Shown here: positions 16,980-27,749 of the stretch, one piece after another
Numbering within the stretch: the stretch's first letter is position 1
How the letters are laid out: each line of letters starts with the position of its first letter
The notes under the pieces: generated by a model
What the model was told of the DNA's origin: nothing
Seen by the model: only the letters and a program-made list of their open reading frames with translations
The model's database searches: none
Program-made: the position numbers and the translations under genes
DNA from: Subtercola sp.
GTDB taxonomy: Bacteria > Actinomycetota > Actinomycetes > Actinomycetales > Microbacteriaceae
DNA length: 64,000 bases
Assembly (NCBI GenBank): GCA_025463765.1
Contig: JAODBC010000084.1
Location: 49,935-113,934, forward strand
Direction: 5' to 3'

Positions 16980-18725
16980 ATGAGCATCACTGTCGACTCC
17001 GCCCAGACCCTGTCGAGCGACGACCACAACACGAACCATTTCAACACGAACCACAACGCCTCCCCAGGCAACACCGACTACGACCCCACCGCGTTCCGCA
17101 ACGTGTTCGAGCACAACTTCACTTTCGCTTCGGCGGTGGAGCGCAACATCCACCGTTTCGCCAACCGACCGGCGGTCAGCGACCCGTCGACGGGTCGCTC
17201 GTGGACGTTCCGCGAACTCGGCGACGTGACTGGCGCACTTGTCGAAGGCCTGAAGCAGAACGGCGTCGGGGTCGGCAGCGTCGTCGCCTACCAGCTCATG
17301 AACCGCCCCGAGTTCGCGTTTCTGTACGTGGCGGCGCAGGGCCTGCGCGCCGTGAGTTCGCCGATGAACTTTCGCCTCGCCCCGGCCGAGACCGCCCACA
17401 TTCTGAACGACTCGCAGCCGGCCATTTTCGTGTACGAGACCTGGGCGACCGCCGACGTCAGCGCCGCCCTCGGGCTGGCCGATTTCGAGCCGCCGGTGCT
17501 GGTGGCGGTGGGCGACGGCGAGATCGTTCCCGGCTCGCTGCGCTTCGACGACCTGCTGGTCGACGGTGCGCCGAGCTTCCGGGCGAATCCCGAGGCGACG
17601 GTGTGGGACGAAACGAGCCGCCTGTACACCAGCGGCACGACGGGAATGCCCAAAGCGGTGCCGCTGACGAGCCTGAACGAGGTTCTCACGGCCCATGACG
17701 CGATCATCCACTTTCCCCTCGGCCCGACCGACAAGACCATGAACATGTCGCCCTGGTTCCACCGCGGCGGCAACTACTGCGCCGGCCCGAATTCGACGCT
17801 GTACGTGGGCGCCGAGGCCGTGTGCCTGCAACAGTTCACGCCCGAGGCCGTGCTCGACGCGGTCGAAAAGCACAAGCTGACGTACGTCATCGGTGCCCCG
17901 ACGAACCTCGAGCGCTTAGCCGACACGCAGGAGGCCAGCCCGCGCGACCTCAGCTCGCTCAGCGGCATCGTCACCATGGGCGCTCCGCTCGACCGCGCCG
18001 CAGCTCTGCGCTACCAGCGAGTGCTAACCAAGCGCATCGCGAACGGCTACGGCACCACCGAAGCCTTCTGGAACACCTACCTGCGACCCGAAGACCTGCC
18101 CGACGCCGCCGGAGCCGCCGGTCGCGCCTGCCTCGACGACGACGTCGCCGTGGTGAAGGTGTACAGCGACCGTCTCGCCACGCCCGACGACCTGGCCGAC
18201 AAGAACACGCATGAGATCGGCGAGGTGATCATGCGCACGGTCAAGAGCGGTTACGCGTACCGCAACAACCCGAAAGAAGAGGCCGAGAAGTTCCACGACG
18301 GCTGGATCTACCCGGGCGACCTCGCCAGCTGGGACGAGAACGAAATCGTCACCATCATCGGCCGCAAAGACGACATGATCATCTCGGGCGGCGAGAACGT
18401 GCATCCGGTTCAGGTCGAAGAGGTTCTCGCCGGGCATCCAGATGTCGCCGACAGCATCGTCGTCGGCCTGCCCGACGAACAGTGGGGCGAAGTCGTCGTC
18501 GCGTACATTCAACCCCGCGAGGGGCGGATGCTCGACCGAACGGCAGCGGCGAAGTCGCTCGAAGACTTCACCCGAGAAAGCGTCTCGCTCGCCGGCTACA
18601 AGCGGCCCCGGCGGTACGCCTTCGTCACGGAGCTGCCCTACACGGCCACCGGCAAGAAGCAGCACTTCGTGCTGAAGAAGCAAGCCCCGGCCGACAACGA
18701 GGCAGGCACGTTCGTCACGCCTTAG
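16980..18725 (+). CDS. AMP-binding acyl-CoA synthetase
   Basis: A 581-residue ANL-superfamily ligase. Core motifs are LYTSGTTGMPKAV (P-loop), GYGTTEAFW, GWIYPGDLASWDENEIVTIIGRKDDMIISGGENVHP and the C-terminal TGKKQH lysine. The active-site lysine motif is TGKK rather than the commoner GKI/V. It probably activates a carboxylic acid as a CoA thioester; the acid cannot be predicted. The 30 extra N-terminal residues are Asn/Thr-rich. A stand-alone gene. Confidence 0.9.
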   Translation: MSITVDSAQTLSSDDHNTNHFNTNHNASPGNTDYDPTAFRNVFEHNFTFASAVERNIHRFANRPAVSDPSTGRSWTFRELGDVTGALVEGLKQNGVGVGSVVAYQLMNRPEFAFLYVAAQGLRAVSSPMNFRLAPAETAHILNDSQPAIFVYETWATADVSAALGLADFEPPVLVAVGDGEIVPGSLRFDDLLVDGAPSFRANPEATVWDETSRLYTSGTTGMPKAVPLTSLNEVLTAHDAIIHFPLGPTDKTMNMSPWFHRGGNYCAGPNSTLYVGAEAVCLQQFTPEAVLDAVEKHKLTYVIGAPTNLERLADTQEASPRDLSSLSGIVTMGAPLDRAAALRYQRVLTKRIANGYGTTEAFWNTYLRPEDLPDAAGAAGRACLDDDVAVVKVYSDRLATPDDLADKNTHEIGEVIMRTVKSGYAYRNNPKEEAEKFHDGWIYPGDLASWDENEIVTIIGRKDDMIISGGENVHPVQVEEVLAGHPDVADSIVVGLPDEQWGEVVVAYIQPREGRMLDRTAAAKSLEDFTRESVSLAGYKRPRRYAFVTELPYTATGKKQHFVLKKQAPADNEAGTFVTP

Positions 18726-18791
18726 GCTGAACGAGCTCGTTCGCAGGGATGCCCGCCCCCCGTACGACGGGCGTAGGGCATGAGGGCCCGG

Positions 18792-19235
18792 TCAGAGGCC
18801 TTCGAGGTCTTCTTCTCCGTCGTCTTCGATGGCAACCGCCGGCTGAGTTCGGGCCTGCTTCGCCTCAGCCTCGGTCTCTGCCTCGGCCTCGGCTTTCGCC
18901 TTCGCCGCGGCCTCCTGAGCCTTTTCGTGTTCGCGGCGGCTCGGCACCATCGACATGATGAAGAGCAGCCAGAGCAGCGTGAAGATCACGAGCGCAGCCA
19001 CCACGTCGCTCCAGCGGAACGGATAGATTCGCCCATCGATCGACAGCACCAGAACCGTTTCGATGACCGCGAAAGCGCCGAAGAAGGCGGCCATCGCGCC
19101 GCGCGTGATGTGAAAACGCCCGCCCCGCCGGTGCAGTTCCGTTCGGCGCAGTTCGACCATCAGCGCCAGCAGCAGCACCGGCAGAATCTGCGACAACGCA
19201 GTAGCGGTCGCGACATCGAAGAACGAGATCTTCAT
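18792..19235 (-). CDS. Small membrane protein with charged coiled C-terminus
   Basis: A 147-residue protein with three hydrophobic helices (residues about 7-27, 48-66, 78-98) and a 45-residue Ala/Glu/Lys-rich tail (EKAQEAAAKAKAEAEAETEAEAKQ) likely to form a cytoplasmic helix. No family recognised. Confidence 0.75.
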   Translation of the reverse strand: MKISFFDVATATALSQILPVLLLALMVELRRTELHRRGGRFHITRGAMAAFFGAFAVIETVLVLSIDGRIYPFRWSDVVAALVIFTLLWLLFIMSMVPSRREHEKAQEAAAKAKAEAEAETEAEAKQARTQPAVAIEDDGEEDLEGL

Positions 19236-19333
19236 GCTCCGAGCGTACTGGCTGCGCGGTTGACCAGCGTGAGCGCGACGCGCAGAGGTATTCTGTTCGC
19301 GGGCCTACCTAGATCAGCGCAGATCGGAGCACC

Positions 19334-20755
19334 GTGGCCAACCCCTACAGCGTCGCGCCGAGCCATGAACGCCGCAGCGACGAACTCGCCTACGAGTCGA
19401 GACTCGCCGGTGAGCTCTTCGTTCCCGGTGTGCGGCAACTCGTCGAAGAGAGCTGGCAACGCTCCCTCGAGCTGCACCTCGACCCCGACCGCATCGACCC
19501 GGGGTTCGACCTCGACGATCGTGAGTTGCGCGAGTACCGCCAGGAGCACCCGCTAGCGCTGGTGCTGCCGGTCATCCACAGGCTGCTCATTCAGCACACC
19601 TTCGAGACCGGGCTGATCATCGCCGTCGGAGACCAGGCGGGCCGCCTGCTCTGGATCGACGGCGACCGCGACCTTCGCCGCAAGGCCGAGAGCATGCTCT
19701 TCGTCGAAGGCGCGAACTGGTCGGAGACCAACGTCGGAACGAGCGCCCCGGGCACCGCCCTTGCCCTCGACCACGGAATTCAGATCGGCGGCGCCGAGCA
19801 CTTCAACCGCATCGTGCACCCGTGGAGTTGCACCGCTGTGCCGGTGCACGACCCCTCGAGCGGGTCGATTCTGGGCGTCGTCGACATCACGGGCGGTGAC
19901 AATGCCGTCTCACCCACGACCCTTCCTCTGCTCGAGGCGGCCGTGGCCGCCGCCGAAGCCGAACTGCGCATTCACCAGCTCACCCAGCCGCGCCTGCCGG
20001 CCCGGCGCGCTGCCGTCGTGATCGGCCCCTCTGCGCCGCACACGACGGCCACCCCCGAGGCCAGCGGCATGCCGACGACGATCACGGTGACGACCGCGCC
20101 GCCTCCGCAGAACAACTCGCCGGCCCCGAAGCAGCGCTCCCGAGCAGTGGATGCCCTGCAGCTCTCTGTGCTCGGCCGCGAGCTCGGGCGGCTCGGTCGC
20201 GGCGAGAGCAGCCTCGAGCTGAGCGTGCGCCACTCCGAAATTCTCACCCTGCTCGCCTGGAACCGGCACGGACTCACTGCGGAACAGCTGGCACACAAGC
20301 TGTACTCCACCGAGAACTCCGTGGCGACGCTGCGTGCAGAGATGGTGCGGCTGCGGGCCGTGCTCGCGCAGGCCGATACCGGGCTCGAGGTGGCTTCGCG
20401 CCCCTACAGGTTGTCGGGCGAACTCGAACTCGACGCGCACAGCGTGCTGGCGTTTCTGGAACGCGGCGCGCACCGGGTCGCCCTCGGCGCCTATTCCGGG
20501 CCGGTTTTGCTCGGCTCGAGCGCGCCCGGCATCGTCGACATTCGCACAGAGGTGAGCTCGAGCATCCGTGAGGCACTGCTGACCGACGGGTCGGCCGACG
20601 TGCTGCTCGAGTACGCGCGCACCGACGAGTGCGCCTACGACCGCGAGGTGTGGGTGCAGTGCCTGCAGCGGCTTTCGGCGCGGTCGCCGAAACGGGCATC
20701 CGTCGTGGCGCGCATCGAGCGCATCGACCGGGAGCTCTCGGCTCCGCGTGCATGA
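19334..20755 (+). CDS. GAF-domain activator of the adjacent aldehyde dehydrogenase (AcoR-like, without AAA+ domain)
   Basis: A 473-residue regulator. The N-terminal AcoR-type sensory part includes SWQRSLELHLDP, a GAF segment (EGANWSETNVGTSAPGTALA) and a HPWSCTAVPVHDPSSG motif found in regulators beside acetaldehyde dehydrogenases. The sigma-54 AAA+ domain of true AcoR is absent; the C-terminus holds a winged-helix-like domain (HSEILTLLAWNRHGLTAEQL). It is 153 bp upstream of the dehydrogenase on the same strand. Start is GTG 19334. Confidence 0.85.
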   Translation: MANPYSVAPSHERRSDELAYESRLAGELFVPGVRQLVEESWQRSLELHLDPDRIDPGFDLDDRELREYRQEHPLALVLPVIHRLLIQHTFETGLIIAVGDQAGRLLWIDGDRDLRRKAESMLFVEGANWSETNVGTSAPGTALALDHGIQIGGAEHFNRIVHPWSCTAVPVHDPSSGSILGVVDITGGDNAVSPTTLPLLEAAVAAAEAELRIHQLTQPRLPARRAAVVIGPSAPHTTATPEASGMPTTITVTTAPPPQNNSPAPKQRSRAVDALQLSVLGRELGRLGRGESSLELSVRHSEILTLLAWNRHGLTAEQLAHKLYSTENSVATLRAEMVRLRAVLAQADTGLEVASRPYRLSGELELDAHSVLAFLERGAHRVALGAYSGPVLLGSSAPGIVDIRTEVSSSIREALLTDGSADVLLEYARTDECAYDREVWVQCLQRLSARSPKRASVVARIERIDRELSAPRA

Positions 20756-20815
20756 ACGGTACGACGCGGAGCTCTCGGCTCCGCGCGCATGAACGGTACG
20801 ACGCGGAGCTCGCGC
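20731..20815 (+). repeat. 37-bp tandem repeat across the regulator stop codon
   Basis: Units 20731-20767 and 20768-20804 differ at one base and begin GGAGCTCTCGGCTCCGCG; a partial third follows. Unit 1 holds the last codons and TGA of the GAF regulator. Each unit contains a GCGGAGC/GCTCCGC hairpin arm pair. Confidence 0.92.
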
Positions 20816-20839
20816 AACCTTCTGCAACGTAGCCGCAAC
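20814..20839 (+). promoter_or_regulatory. Helically phased GCAAC repeats upstream of aldehyde dehydrogenase
   Basis: GCAAC occurs at 20814, 20824 and 20835, 10 and 11 bp apart, about 70 bp before the dehydrogenase ATG. The phasing fits an activator binding one face of the helix; the AcoR-like protein upstream is the obvious candidate. Confidence 0.4.
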
Positions 20840-20908
20840 GCTGCCCGACGTACCGTCGTGTTGTGCCCAGAGCTGGGCGCCATCGACAACGACGTCAAAG
20901 GACAGAAC

Positions 20909-22432
<1,524 letters not shown>

Positions 22433-22477
22433 ACCCCCACCGGCAGGCGTAGCGTAAGCAGAAGAGAGAAGGTCGCG

Positions 22478-22888
22478 ATGCTCGAGGCAACGGTCACGAT
22501 TCCCGACGAAACGATTTCCAGGGTGTCGCTCAACGACGCCAGCACAGAATTGCTTCGAAAGCTGTGGATTCAGTACGGCCCGCTCATGTTCCACCAGTCG
22601 GGCGGATGCTGCGACGGCAGCTCACCGATGTGCTATCCCGCTGGCGACTTTCTCACTTCTGACAACGACGTTCGGCTCGGAACGTTCGACATCGGGCCGA
22701 ATGCCGACGGATCGCCCATGCCTATCGACTTCTGGATGTCGCGCGAGCAGTTCGCCTACTGGAGCCACACGCACCTCACGGTCGACGTTGTGAAGGGCCG
22801 CGGCAGCGGATTCTCGGTCGAGGCGCCCGAGGGCGTGCGGTTCATGATCCGCTCGCGGCTGATGGACTCGGCGACGCCGTTCGTCTGA
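22478..22888 (+). CDS. DUF779 protein
   Basis: A 136-residue DUF779 protein with FHQSGGCCDGSSPMC, a cysteine-rich segment typical of the family, and FWMSREQFAYWSHTH. DUF779 genes nearly always sit beside acetaldehyde-type aldehyde dehydrogenases; the biochemical role is not established, though the Cys/His residues suggest metal binding or assistance to the dehydrogenase. A TAGCGT box about 28 bp upstream could start a separate transcript. Confidence 0.93.
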   Translation: MLEATVTIPDETISRVSLNDASTELLRKLWIQYGPLMFHQSGGCCDGSSPMCYPAGDFLTSDNDVRLGTFDIGPNADGSPMPIDFWMSREQFAYWSHTHLTVDVVKGRGSGFSVEAPEGVRFMIRSRLMDSATPFV

Positions 22889-23017
22889 GACCCTTACCTC
22901 CCGTTACGCCCGCAAACGGTCGAACGGGGGGCACACCGCCGAGGTATAGGCGTCGGTGGCCCTGAGGTTCGACGGTTTGCACCACCCGTTGCCCGGTCAG
23001 AGGCGTAGCGTAGTCGG

Positions 23018-23992
23018 ATGAGTTCGAAGAGCCGCTCCACGGTGTCCATACTCGACGACTACCAGGGCGTTGCGCTCAAGTCGGCCGACTGGCGGGCGGT
23101 GTTGGAGAACCACGACATCGACGTGGTTCGCGAGCACATTTCCGACCCTGACGCGCTTGTCGAGCGACTGCGGAACAGCCCGATCGTCGTCGCTATGCGT
23201 GAGCGCACGCCGTTCGATGCGGAGCTGTTGCGGCGGCTGCCCGAACTGCGGCTGCTCGTGACGACAGGTATGGCGAACGCCTCGATCGATGTGACTGTCG
23301 CCACCGAACTCGGCATTGTGGTGAGCGGCACGGGCGGGGTCTCGACGGCCGTTCCCGAACTGACCCTCGGCATGATGATCGCGCTCACCCGCAACATCGC
23401 CGTCGAAGACCGCTCCATGCGCGAGGGCGGGTGGCAGCATACGATCGGCCCCGGCATCTCGGGCAGAACGCTCGGCGTCGTCGGGCTCGGCAAGCAGGGT
23501 GTGCCGGTCGCGCGGCTCGCGCAGGCGTTCGGCATGAGCGTCATCGCCTGGAGTCCGAACCTCACCCAGCAGCGGGCCGACGATGCGCTCGAGGGTGTTC
23601 GCGCGGTTTCGAAGCAGGAATTGTTCTCGACCGCCGACGTGATCACGGTGCACATGCCACTCAGCGAGCGATCGCGGGGCATCGTCTCCGCGGCAGATCT
23701 GGCTCATATGCGTGCTACGGCATATTTAGTGAACACCTCGCGCGGCCCTCTCGTCGACGAGGATGCCCTGGTCACCGCCGTTCGTTCGCGAGCCATTGCG
23801 GGTGCCGCTCTCGACGTCTACGACATCGAGCCACTGCCCGTCGATCATCCGCTTCGTTCCCTGCCGAACACCCTCCTGCTGCCGCACCTCGGCTACGTCA
23901 GCACCGACTCGTACGCCGTCTTCTACGGTGACGCTGTAGCCGACATCCTCGCGTTCGAGGCCGGTGCGCCCGTGCGTGTGCTCTCGGCCTGA
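23018..23992 (+). CDS. D-isomer-specific 2-hydroxyacid dehydrogenase
   Basis: A 324-residue NAD-dependent dehydrogenase. Visible elements are the Rossmann motif TLGVVGLGKQGVPVARLA, VNTSRGPLVDEDAL with the catalytic Arg region, DIEPLP with the Glu and LPHLGYV with the catalytic His. Substrate unknown (phosphoglycerate, hydroxypyruvate and others are possible). A TAGCGT box ends about 6 bp before ATG, suggesting a leaderless mRNA. Monocistronic, ends at a shared hairpin element. Confidence 0.92.
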   Translation: MSSKSRSTVSILDDYQGVALKSADWRAVLENHDIDVVREHISDPDALVERLRNSPIVVAMRERTPFDAELLRRLPELRLLVTTGMANASIDVTVATELGIVVSGTGGVSTAVPELTLGMMIALTRNIAVEDRSMREGGWQHTIGPGISGRTLGVVGLGKQGVPVARLAQAFGMSVIAWSPNLTQQRADDALEGVRAVSKQELFSTADVITVHMPLSERSRGIVSAADLAHMRATAYLVNTSRGPLVDEDALVTAVRSRAIAGAALDVYDIEPLPVDHPLRSLPNTLLLPHLGYVSTDSYAVFYGDAVADILAFEAGAPVRVLSA

Positions 23993-24097
23993 CGCCGCTC
24001 GGCCTGACGCCCCTCCCCCCGCGCCCCTCCCCCCTCCCCGCGCTCCGGGCCTTCCGTCTGCCCGCGACCCGCGGCGCCCGCGAGAGATGCGTCTGCG

Positions 24098-24131
24098 GAC
24101 GAGAGAAGCCATTGCACCGGCTTCTCTCGTC
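24098..24131. terminator. Repeated intergenic hairpin, copy B
   Basis: GACGAGAGAAGCC and GGCTTCTCTCGTC form a 13-bp stem with an 8-base loop between two convergent genes. The stem and the flanking CTTCTCTCG arm match the element at 14231. Confidence 0.75.
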
Positions 24132-24239
24132 CCCACGCTCTTCTCTCGGCGTTGGGGCGACGGGGGCGGGTGCGGGTGCCGGTGGCACAGGGGATGGGGC
24201 TAGGCCCGTGGCGGGCGGGTGGCACGGCGAACGGGGCGA

Positions 24240-27200
24240 CTACGGGGCGAGACGGCGGGCGGCGGCGAGGCCCTCTGCGGTGGCGCGCACGGCGTCGATG
24301 GCGCGGGCATCCTTCGCCCCGCCAACGACCTCGAACGGCATCGAGGCTGCTTCGAGGTCGGCGGTGAGGTTCTCGTTCGGCTCCTGTCCGGCGCAGACGA
24401 TGACGGTCGCGGCGGGGATGCTCTGCGGCACCCCGTCGGCGTCTACGATGTCGAGCGTGGTGGGGGTGATTCTCTCGTAGTGGACTCCCCCGAGCATCCG
24501 TACCCCGCCGGCTTTCAGGCGATCGATCGCGACCCAGCGCGAGCTGATGCCGATGCCGTCGCCGAAGCGCCCGGCGCGGCGCAGCACTGTCACGAGTTCG
24601 CCGGCGCGCGGGGCAGGGCGGGCATCCATTCGCGGCGAAGTGCGCTGCCGCGCAGTGCCAGCCTCGGTCGCGGAACCCGCCGAGCCGACGAGGGCCATCG
24701 AGGCTAGCAGGCCGAAACGCTCGGCGAAATGAACGGCGCGTTCGGCCTCGCTGGCCGGCTCGGTCAGCCACGCCGCCACGTCGACCCCGATGCCGCCGCC
24801 GCCGATGATGGCGACGCTTCCGGCGGGAACACCGTGCCGAAGCGCGTGTTCGTACGTGATGACGTGCGGCAGGTCTGCTCCCGGTAGGTCGATGGTGCGT
24901 GGTGTGACGCCCGTCGCGATGATGACCGCGCCGAACGGGGCAGTCTGGTCATCGCTCTGCTGCGCGGCTGGTGCGACCGGGTCACCACCAAGCAGCGCCG
25001 CTGGTGCGACCGCGCCACCACCAAGCAGCGCCGCCGGTACAACCGTGCTGCCACTGACCTGCGCCGCCGGTGCGACCGCGCCGCCACCGACCTGCGCGGC
25101 TGGTGCAGCCGCGTCACCACCGAGCAGCGCCGCTGGTGCAACCGCGCCACCACCCAGCTGCACCGCCGGTACAACCGTGTCACCACTGACCTGCACCGCC
25201 GGTACAACCGTGTCACCACTGACCTGCGCCGCAGGTGCAACCGGGTCACCACTGAGCAGCGCCGCCGGTGCGGCCGCGCCGCCACCGAGCAGCGCCGCAG
25301 GTGCAACCGCGCCACCACCGAGCAGCGCCGCAGGTGCAACCGCGCCACCACCGAGCAGCGCCGCAGGTGCAACCGCGCCACCACCGAGCAACGCCGCAGG
25401 TGCAACCGCGCCACCACCGAGCAACGCCGCAGGTGCAACCGCGCCACCACCGAGCAACGCCGCTGATGCGACCGCGCCGCTGGGCAGCGCCTCTGCCGAA
25501 CCATAGCCCAACAGCACCTCGGCGGTTACCCGCTCGCCGAAACGCAAGGTCGCGCCCCGGGCACGCAGCTCGGCGAGAGCCGAGCGCGGGGTGGCCGCGT
25601 AGTCTTCTTTGCCCGGAATGCGGGCCGCAAGCCCGAACTGCCCGCCGGGCTCGGCCGCTGCGTCGAACAGCGTGACTTCGTGGCCGCGCCGCGCCGCATC
25701 CACTGCCGCGGCGAGGCCCGCCGGCCCGGCGCCGACGACCGCGATCCGCACTCGACGCGTCGTGAGGGTGAGCGGCGTGACGCTCTCGTGCCCCGCCCGC
25801 GGATTCACCAGACACGACACGCGCGCCCCGACCAGCGACCGGTCGATACAGGCCTGATTGCAGCCGATGCACGTGTTGACGAGGTCGAACTCGCCGCGCG
25901 AGCTGCGCGCAACCAGCTGCGGATCGGCCAAAAACGGCCGCGCCAGTGCGACCGCATCGATGAGCCCGCCTGAGAGCACTTCTTCTGCGTCACGGAGGTC
26001 GGTCATCCGGTTGCTGGCGATGACGGCCACCGATCGCGGTGCTCCCGCGGCGCTCGCATCGCCGCCGCCGCCGCCGCTGCCGCCGCCGCCGCTGCCGGCG
26101 ATGTCGGCGAGCGTTCGTGTCGGCGGCGCCTCGGCGACCACCGGGTCGCTCGGATGAGCCTCGGCAGCTGACCGCGCGACGGCACCTTCATCGCCCGCAG
26201 CCGCGTCGCTTTCGTCGGAGCTGACGGCATAAGCGCCCGTATTGGCGGCAGTGTGGCTCAGCTCCGACGAAACTCCCGCCCCGGTGATCCGGTCGGGGTC
26301 GACCCGCGCGTCGGCCTCCTCGTCAGCCGGCGCGGTGGATGCCCGCAGCGCACCCGCGCCGAGCCCGGCAGCAGATGTCCGCACCACACCCGCATCCGTC
26401 GCGGCGGCAGACGGCCGCACCATACCCGCGCCGACCCCGCCTCCGGGCCGCCGTTCCACACCCGCGCCGACCCCGCCTCCGGGCGGCCGTTCCGCTCCCG
26501 CGCCGGCCCTAGCGACAGACGGCGGTTCCGCACCCGCGCCGATCTGGGCGGCGGATGCCCGCACCACCGCCGCGATGCGCTCCGCGTACCCCAGCCACGC
26601 CCCGTGCGGCACCGAAGCCTGCACCGTCGGAACCCGCGACTCGTGCCAGCCGACTCCCACGCTGATGGCATCGACACCGCCCGCCACCAACTCCCGCACG
26701 AGGTCGTCGACCTCCTCGGCCGTCGTCGACCCCGGCATGAGGTCATCGCCCGAAACGCGCACGGCCACCGGCACACTCCCGCGGCCCGTTTCACCACTCC
26801 GAGCTGATCGAGCTGCGGATTCGTGAGGGTGTTCCGTGCTTCCACCCGCATAAACCCGCAGCTCGGCGCCGCGCGCGACCGGGGCCGGAAGCGCAACGGC
26901 GGCGCGCACCGCCGTAAGCACCTCGAGGGCGAATCGGCGGCGCCGAACGGCGTCGCCGCCCCAGGCATCGTCGCGCAGGTTCGTGAGCGGCGAGCAGAAC
27001 TGGTTGACGAGGTAGCCCTCTGACGCCATGATCTCGACCGCATCGAAACCGAGCCGCACTGCCGTCGCTGCGGCGCGAGCGTAGTCGCCTATGACGTTCC
27101 ACACCTCGGAATCGCTGAGCGCACGCGGCACCGCGCCCCGCGCCGCACGCCACGGCACAGCGCTCGGAGCGACCTGCTGCAGCAACTCACCGTCAGCCCC

Positions 27201-27749
27201 GAGCAGCCCGTCGAGCAGGGCATAGCGGCCCGCGTGGAACAACTGCGCCGACACCAGGCCCCCGGCCGCATGAACCGCCTCGACGGCGTAGGCGAGCCGG
27301 GCATCCGTCGCCGCTTCACCGAGCACCGCATAGTCGGCCGCACCGCGCCCCGCAGGGCTCACCGCGAGCCCGCCCGTCACGATGAGAGCCGCCCCGCCTT
27401 CGACCCGCTCGCGCCAGAACGCGGCGAGCGCCTCACCGCCGTCATCGATGAGCTCGAGACCGGTGTGCATGCTGCCCATCACGACTCGGTGCGGCACTTC
27501 GAGCGATCCGAGCCGCCAGGGCGTCAACGTGTGGGCGAGCGGATGCTCGGCATCCGCCGCGCTCACGGGCGAATCGACTCGCACGCCAGCGCCGCCCCGC
27601 TCACCCAATCCAGAAGCGAGCCGCTCGCCCGAGGCCGAGCCCAAGCCCGAGGCCGCACCCGAACCCGAACCGGCCCGCGCGCCCGAGTCAGACTCGACTC
27701 GCGAGCCAGACCCGCCCCGCCCGCCCGAACTAGCTGGCAGCGTCGCCAT
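24240..27749 (-). CDS. 2,4-dienoyl-CoA reductase/NADH:flavin oxidoreductase family protein with large repeat insertions
   Basis: A 1169-residue protein built on a FadH-like frame of about 670: an Old Yellow Enzyme TIM barrel (HRVVMGSMHTGLE, LVNQFCSPLTNLRDDAWGG), a 4Fe-4S cluster motif CIGCNQACID with a further Cys (residues about 626-646), an FAD domain (IAVVGAGPAGLAAAVDAARR) and an NADH site (AIIGGGGIGVDVA). About 500 extra residues are Gly/Ala/Ser-rich: an N-terminal extension, a 170-residue insert after the barrel (about 397-570) and fifteen 11-residue repeats in the FAD region (765-929). It overlaps the SDR gene by 20 bp and likely reduces an enoyl/dienoyl-CoA of the upstream pathway. Confidence 0.88.
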   Translation of the reverse strand: MATLPASSGGRGGSGSRVESDSGARAGSGSGAASGLGSASGERLASGLGERGGAGVRVDSPVSAADAEHPLAHTLTPWRLGSLEVPHRVVMGSMHTGLELIDDGGEALAAFWRERVEGGAALIVTGGLAVSPAGRGAADYAVLGEAATDARLAYAVEAVHAAGGLVSAQLFHAGRYALLDGLLGADGELLQQVAPSAVPWRAARGAVPRALSDSEVWNVIGDYARAAATAVRLGFDAVEIMASEGYLVNQFCSPLTNLRDDAWGGDAVRRRRFALEVLTAVRAAVALPAPVARGAELRVYAGGSTEHPHESAARSARSGETGRGSVPVAVRVSGDDLMPGSTTAEEVDDLVRELVAGGVDAISVGVGWHESRVPTVQASVPHGAWLGYAERIAAVVRASAAQIGAGAEPPSVARAGAGAERPPGGGVGAGVERRPGGGVGAGMVRPSAAATDAGVVRTSAAGLGAGALRASTAPADEEADARVDPDRITGAGVSSELSHTAANTGAYAVSSDESDAAAGDEGAVARSAAEAHPSDPVVAEAPPTRTLADIAGSGGGGSGGGGGDASAAGAPRSVAVIASNRMTDLRDAEEVLSGGLIDAVALARPFLADPQLVARSSRGEFDLVNTCIGCNQACIDRSLVGARVSCLVNPRAGHESVTPLTLTTRRVRIAVVGAGPAGLAAAVDAARRGHEVTLFDAAAEPGGQFGLAARIPGKEDYAATPRSALAELRARGATLRFGERVTAEVLLGYGSAEALPSGAVASAALLGGGAVAPAALLGGGAVAPAALLGGGAVAPAALLGGGAVAPAALLGGGAVAPAALLGGGAAAPAALLSGDPVAPAAQVSGDTVVPAVQVSGDTVVPAVQLGGGAVAPAALLGGDAAAPAAQVGGGAVAPAAQVSGSTVVPAALLGGGAVAPAALLGGDPVAPAAQQSDDQTAPFGAVIIATGVTPRTIDLPGADLPHVITYEHALRHGVPAGSVAIIGGGGIGVDVAAWLTEPASEAERAVHFAERFGLLASMALVGSAGSATEAGTARQRTSPRMDARPAPRAGELVTVLRRAGRFGDGIGISSRWVAIDRLKAGGVRMLGGVHYERITPTTLDIVDADGVPQSIPAATVIVCAGQEPNENLTADLEAASMPFEVVGGAKDARAIDAVRATAEGLAAARRLAP
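24963..25457 (-). repeat. In-frame 33-bp minisatellite inside the reductase gene
   Basis: Fifteen contiguous 33-bp units encode variants of LLGGGAVAPAA; five consecutive units are identical at protein level and others carry QVSGDTVVPAV-type changes. All units keep the frame. Degenerate half-units flank both sides. Confidence 0.95.
26210..26272. repeat. Dispersed inverted repeat, copy 1 (inside coding sequence)
   Basis: TTTCGTCGGAGCTGA is matched perfectly by TCAGCTCCGACGAAA after 33 bases. The right arm and its flank CTCC recur at 39346 and 52133. This copy lies in the low-complexity insert of the reductase. Confidence 0.75.

Noticed and set aside
24963..25457. CRISPR-like regular repeat array
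   Set aside because: Units are contiguous without unique spacers and are coding in frame; it is a minisatellite.
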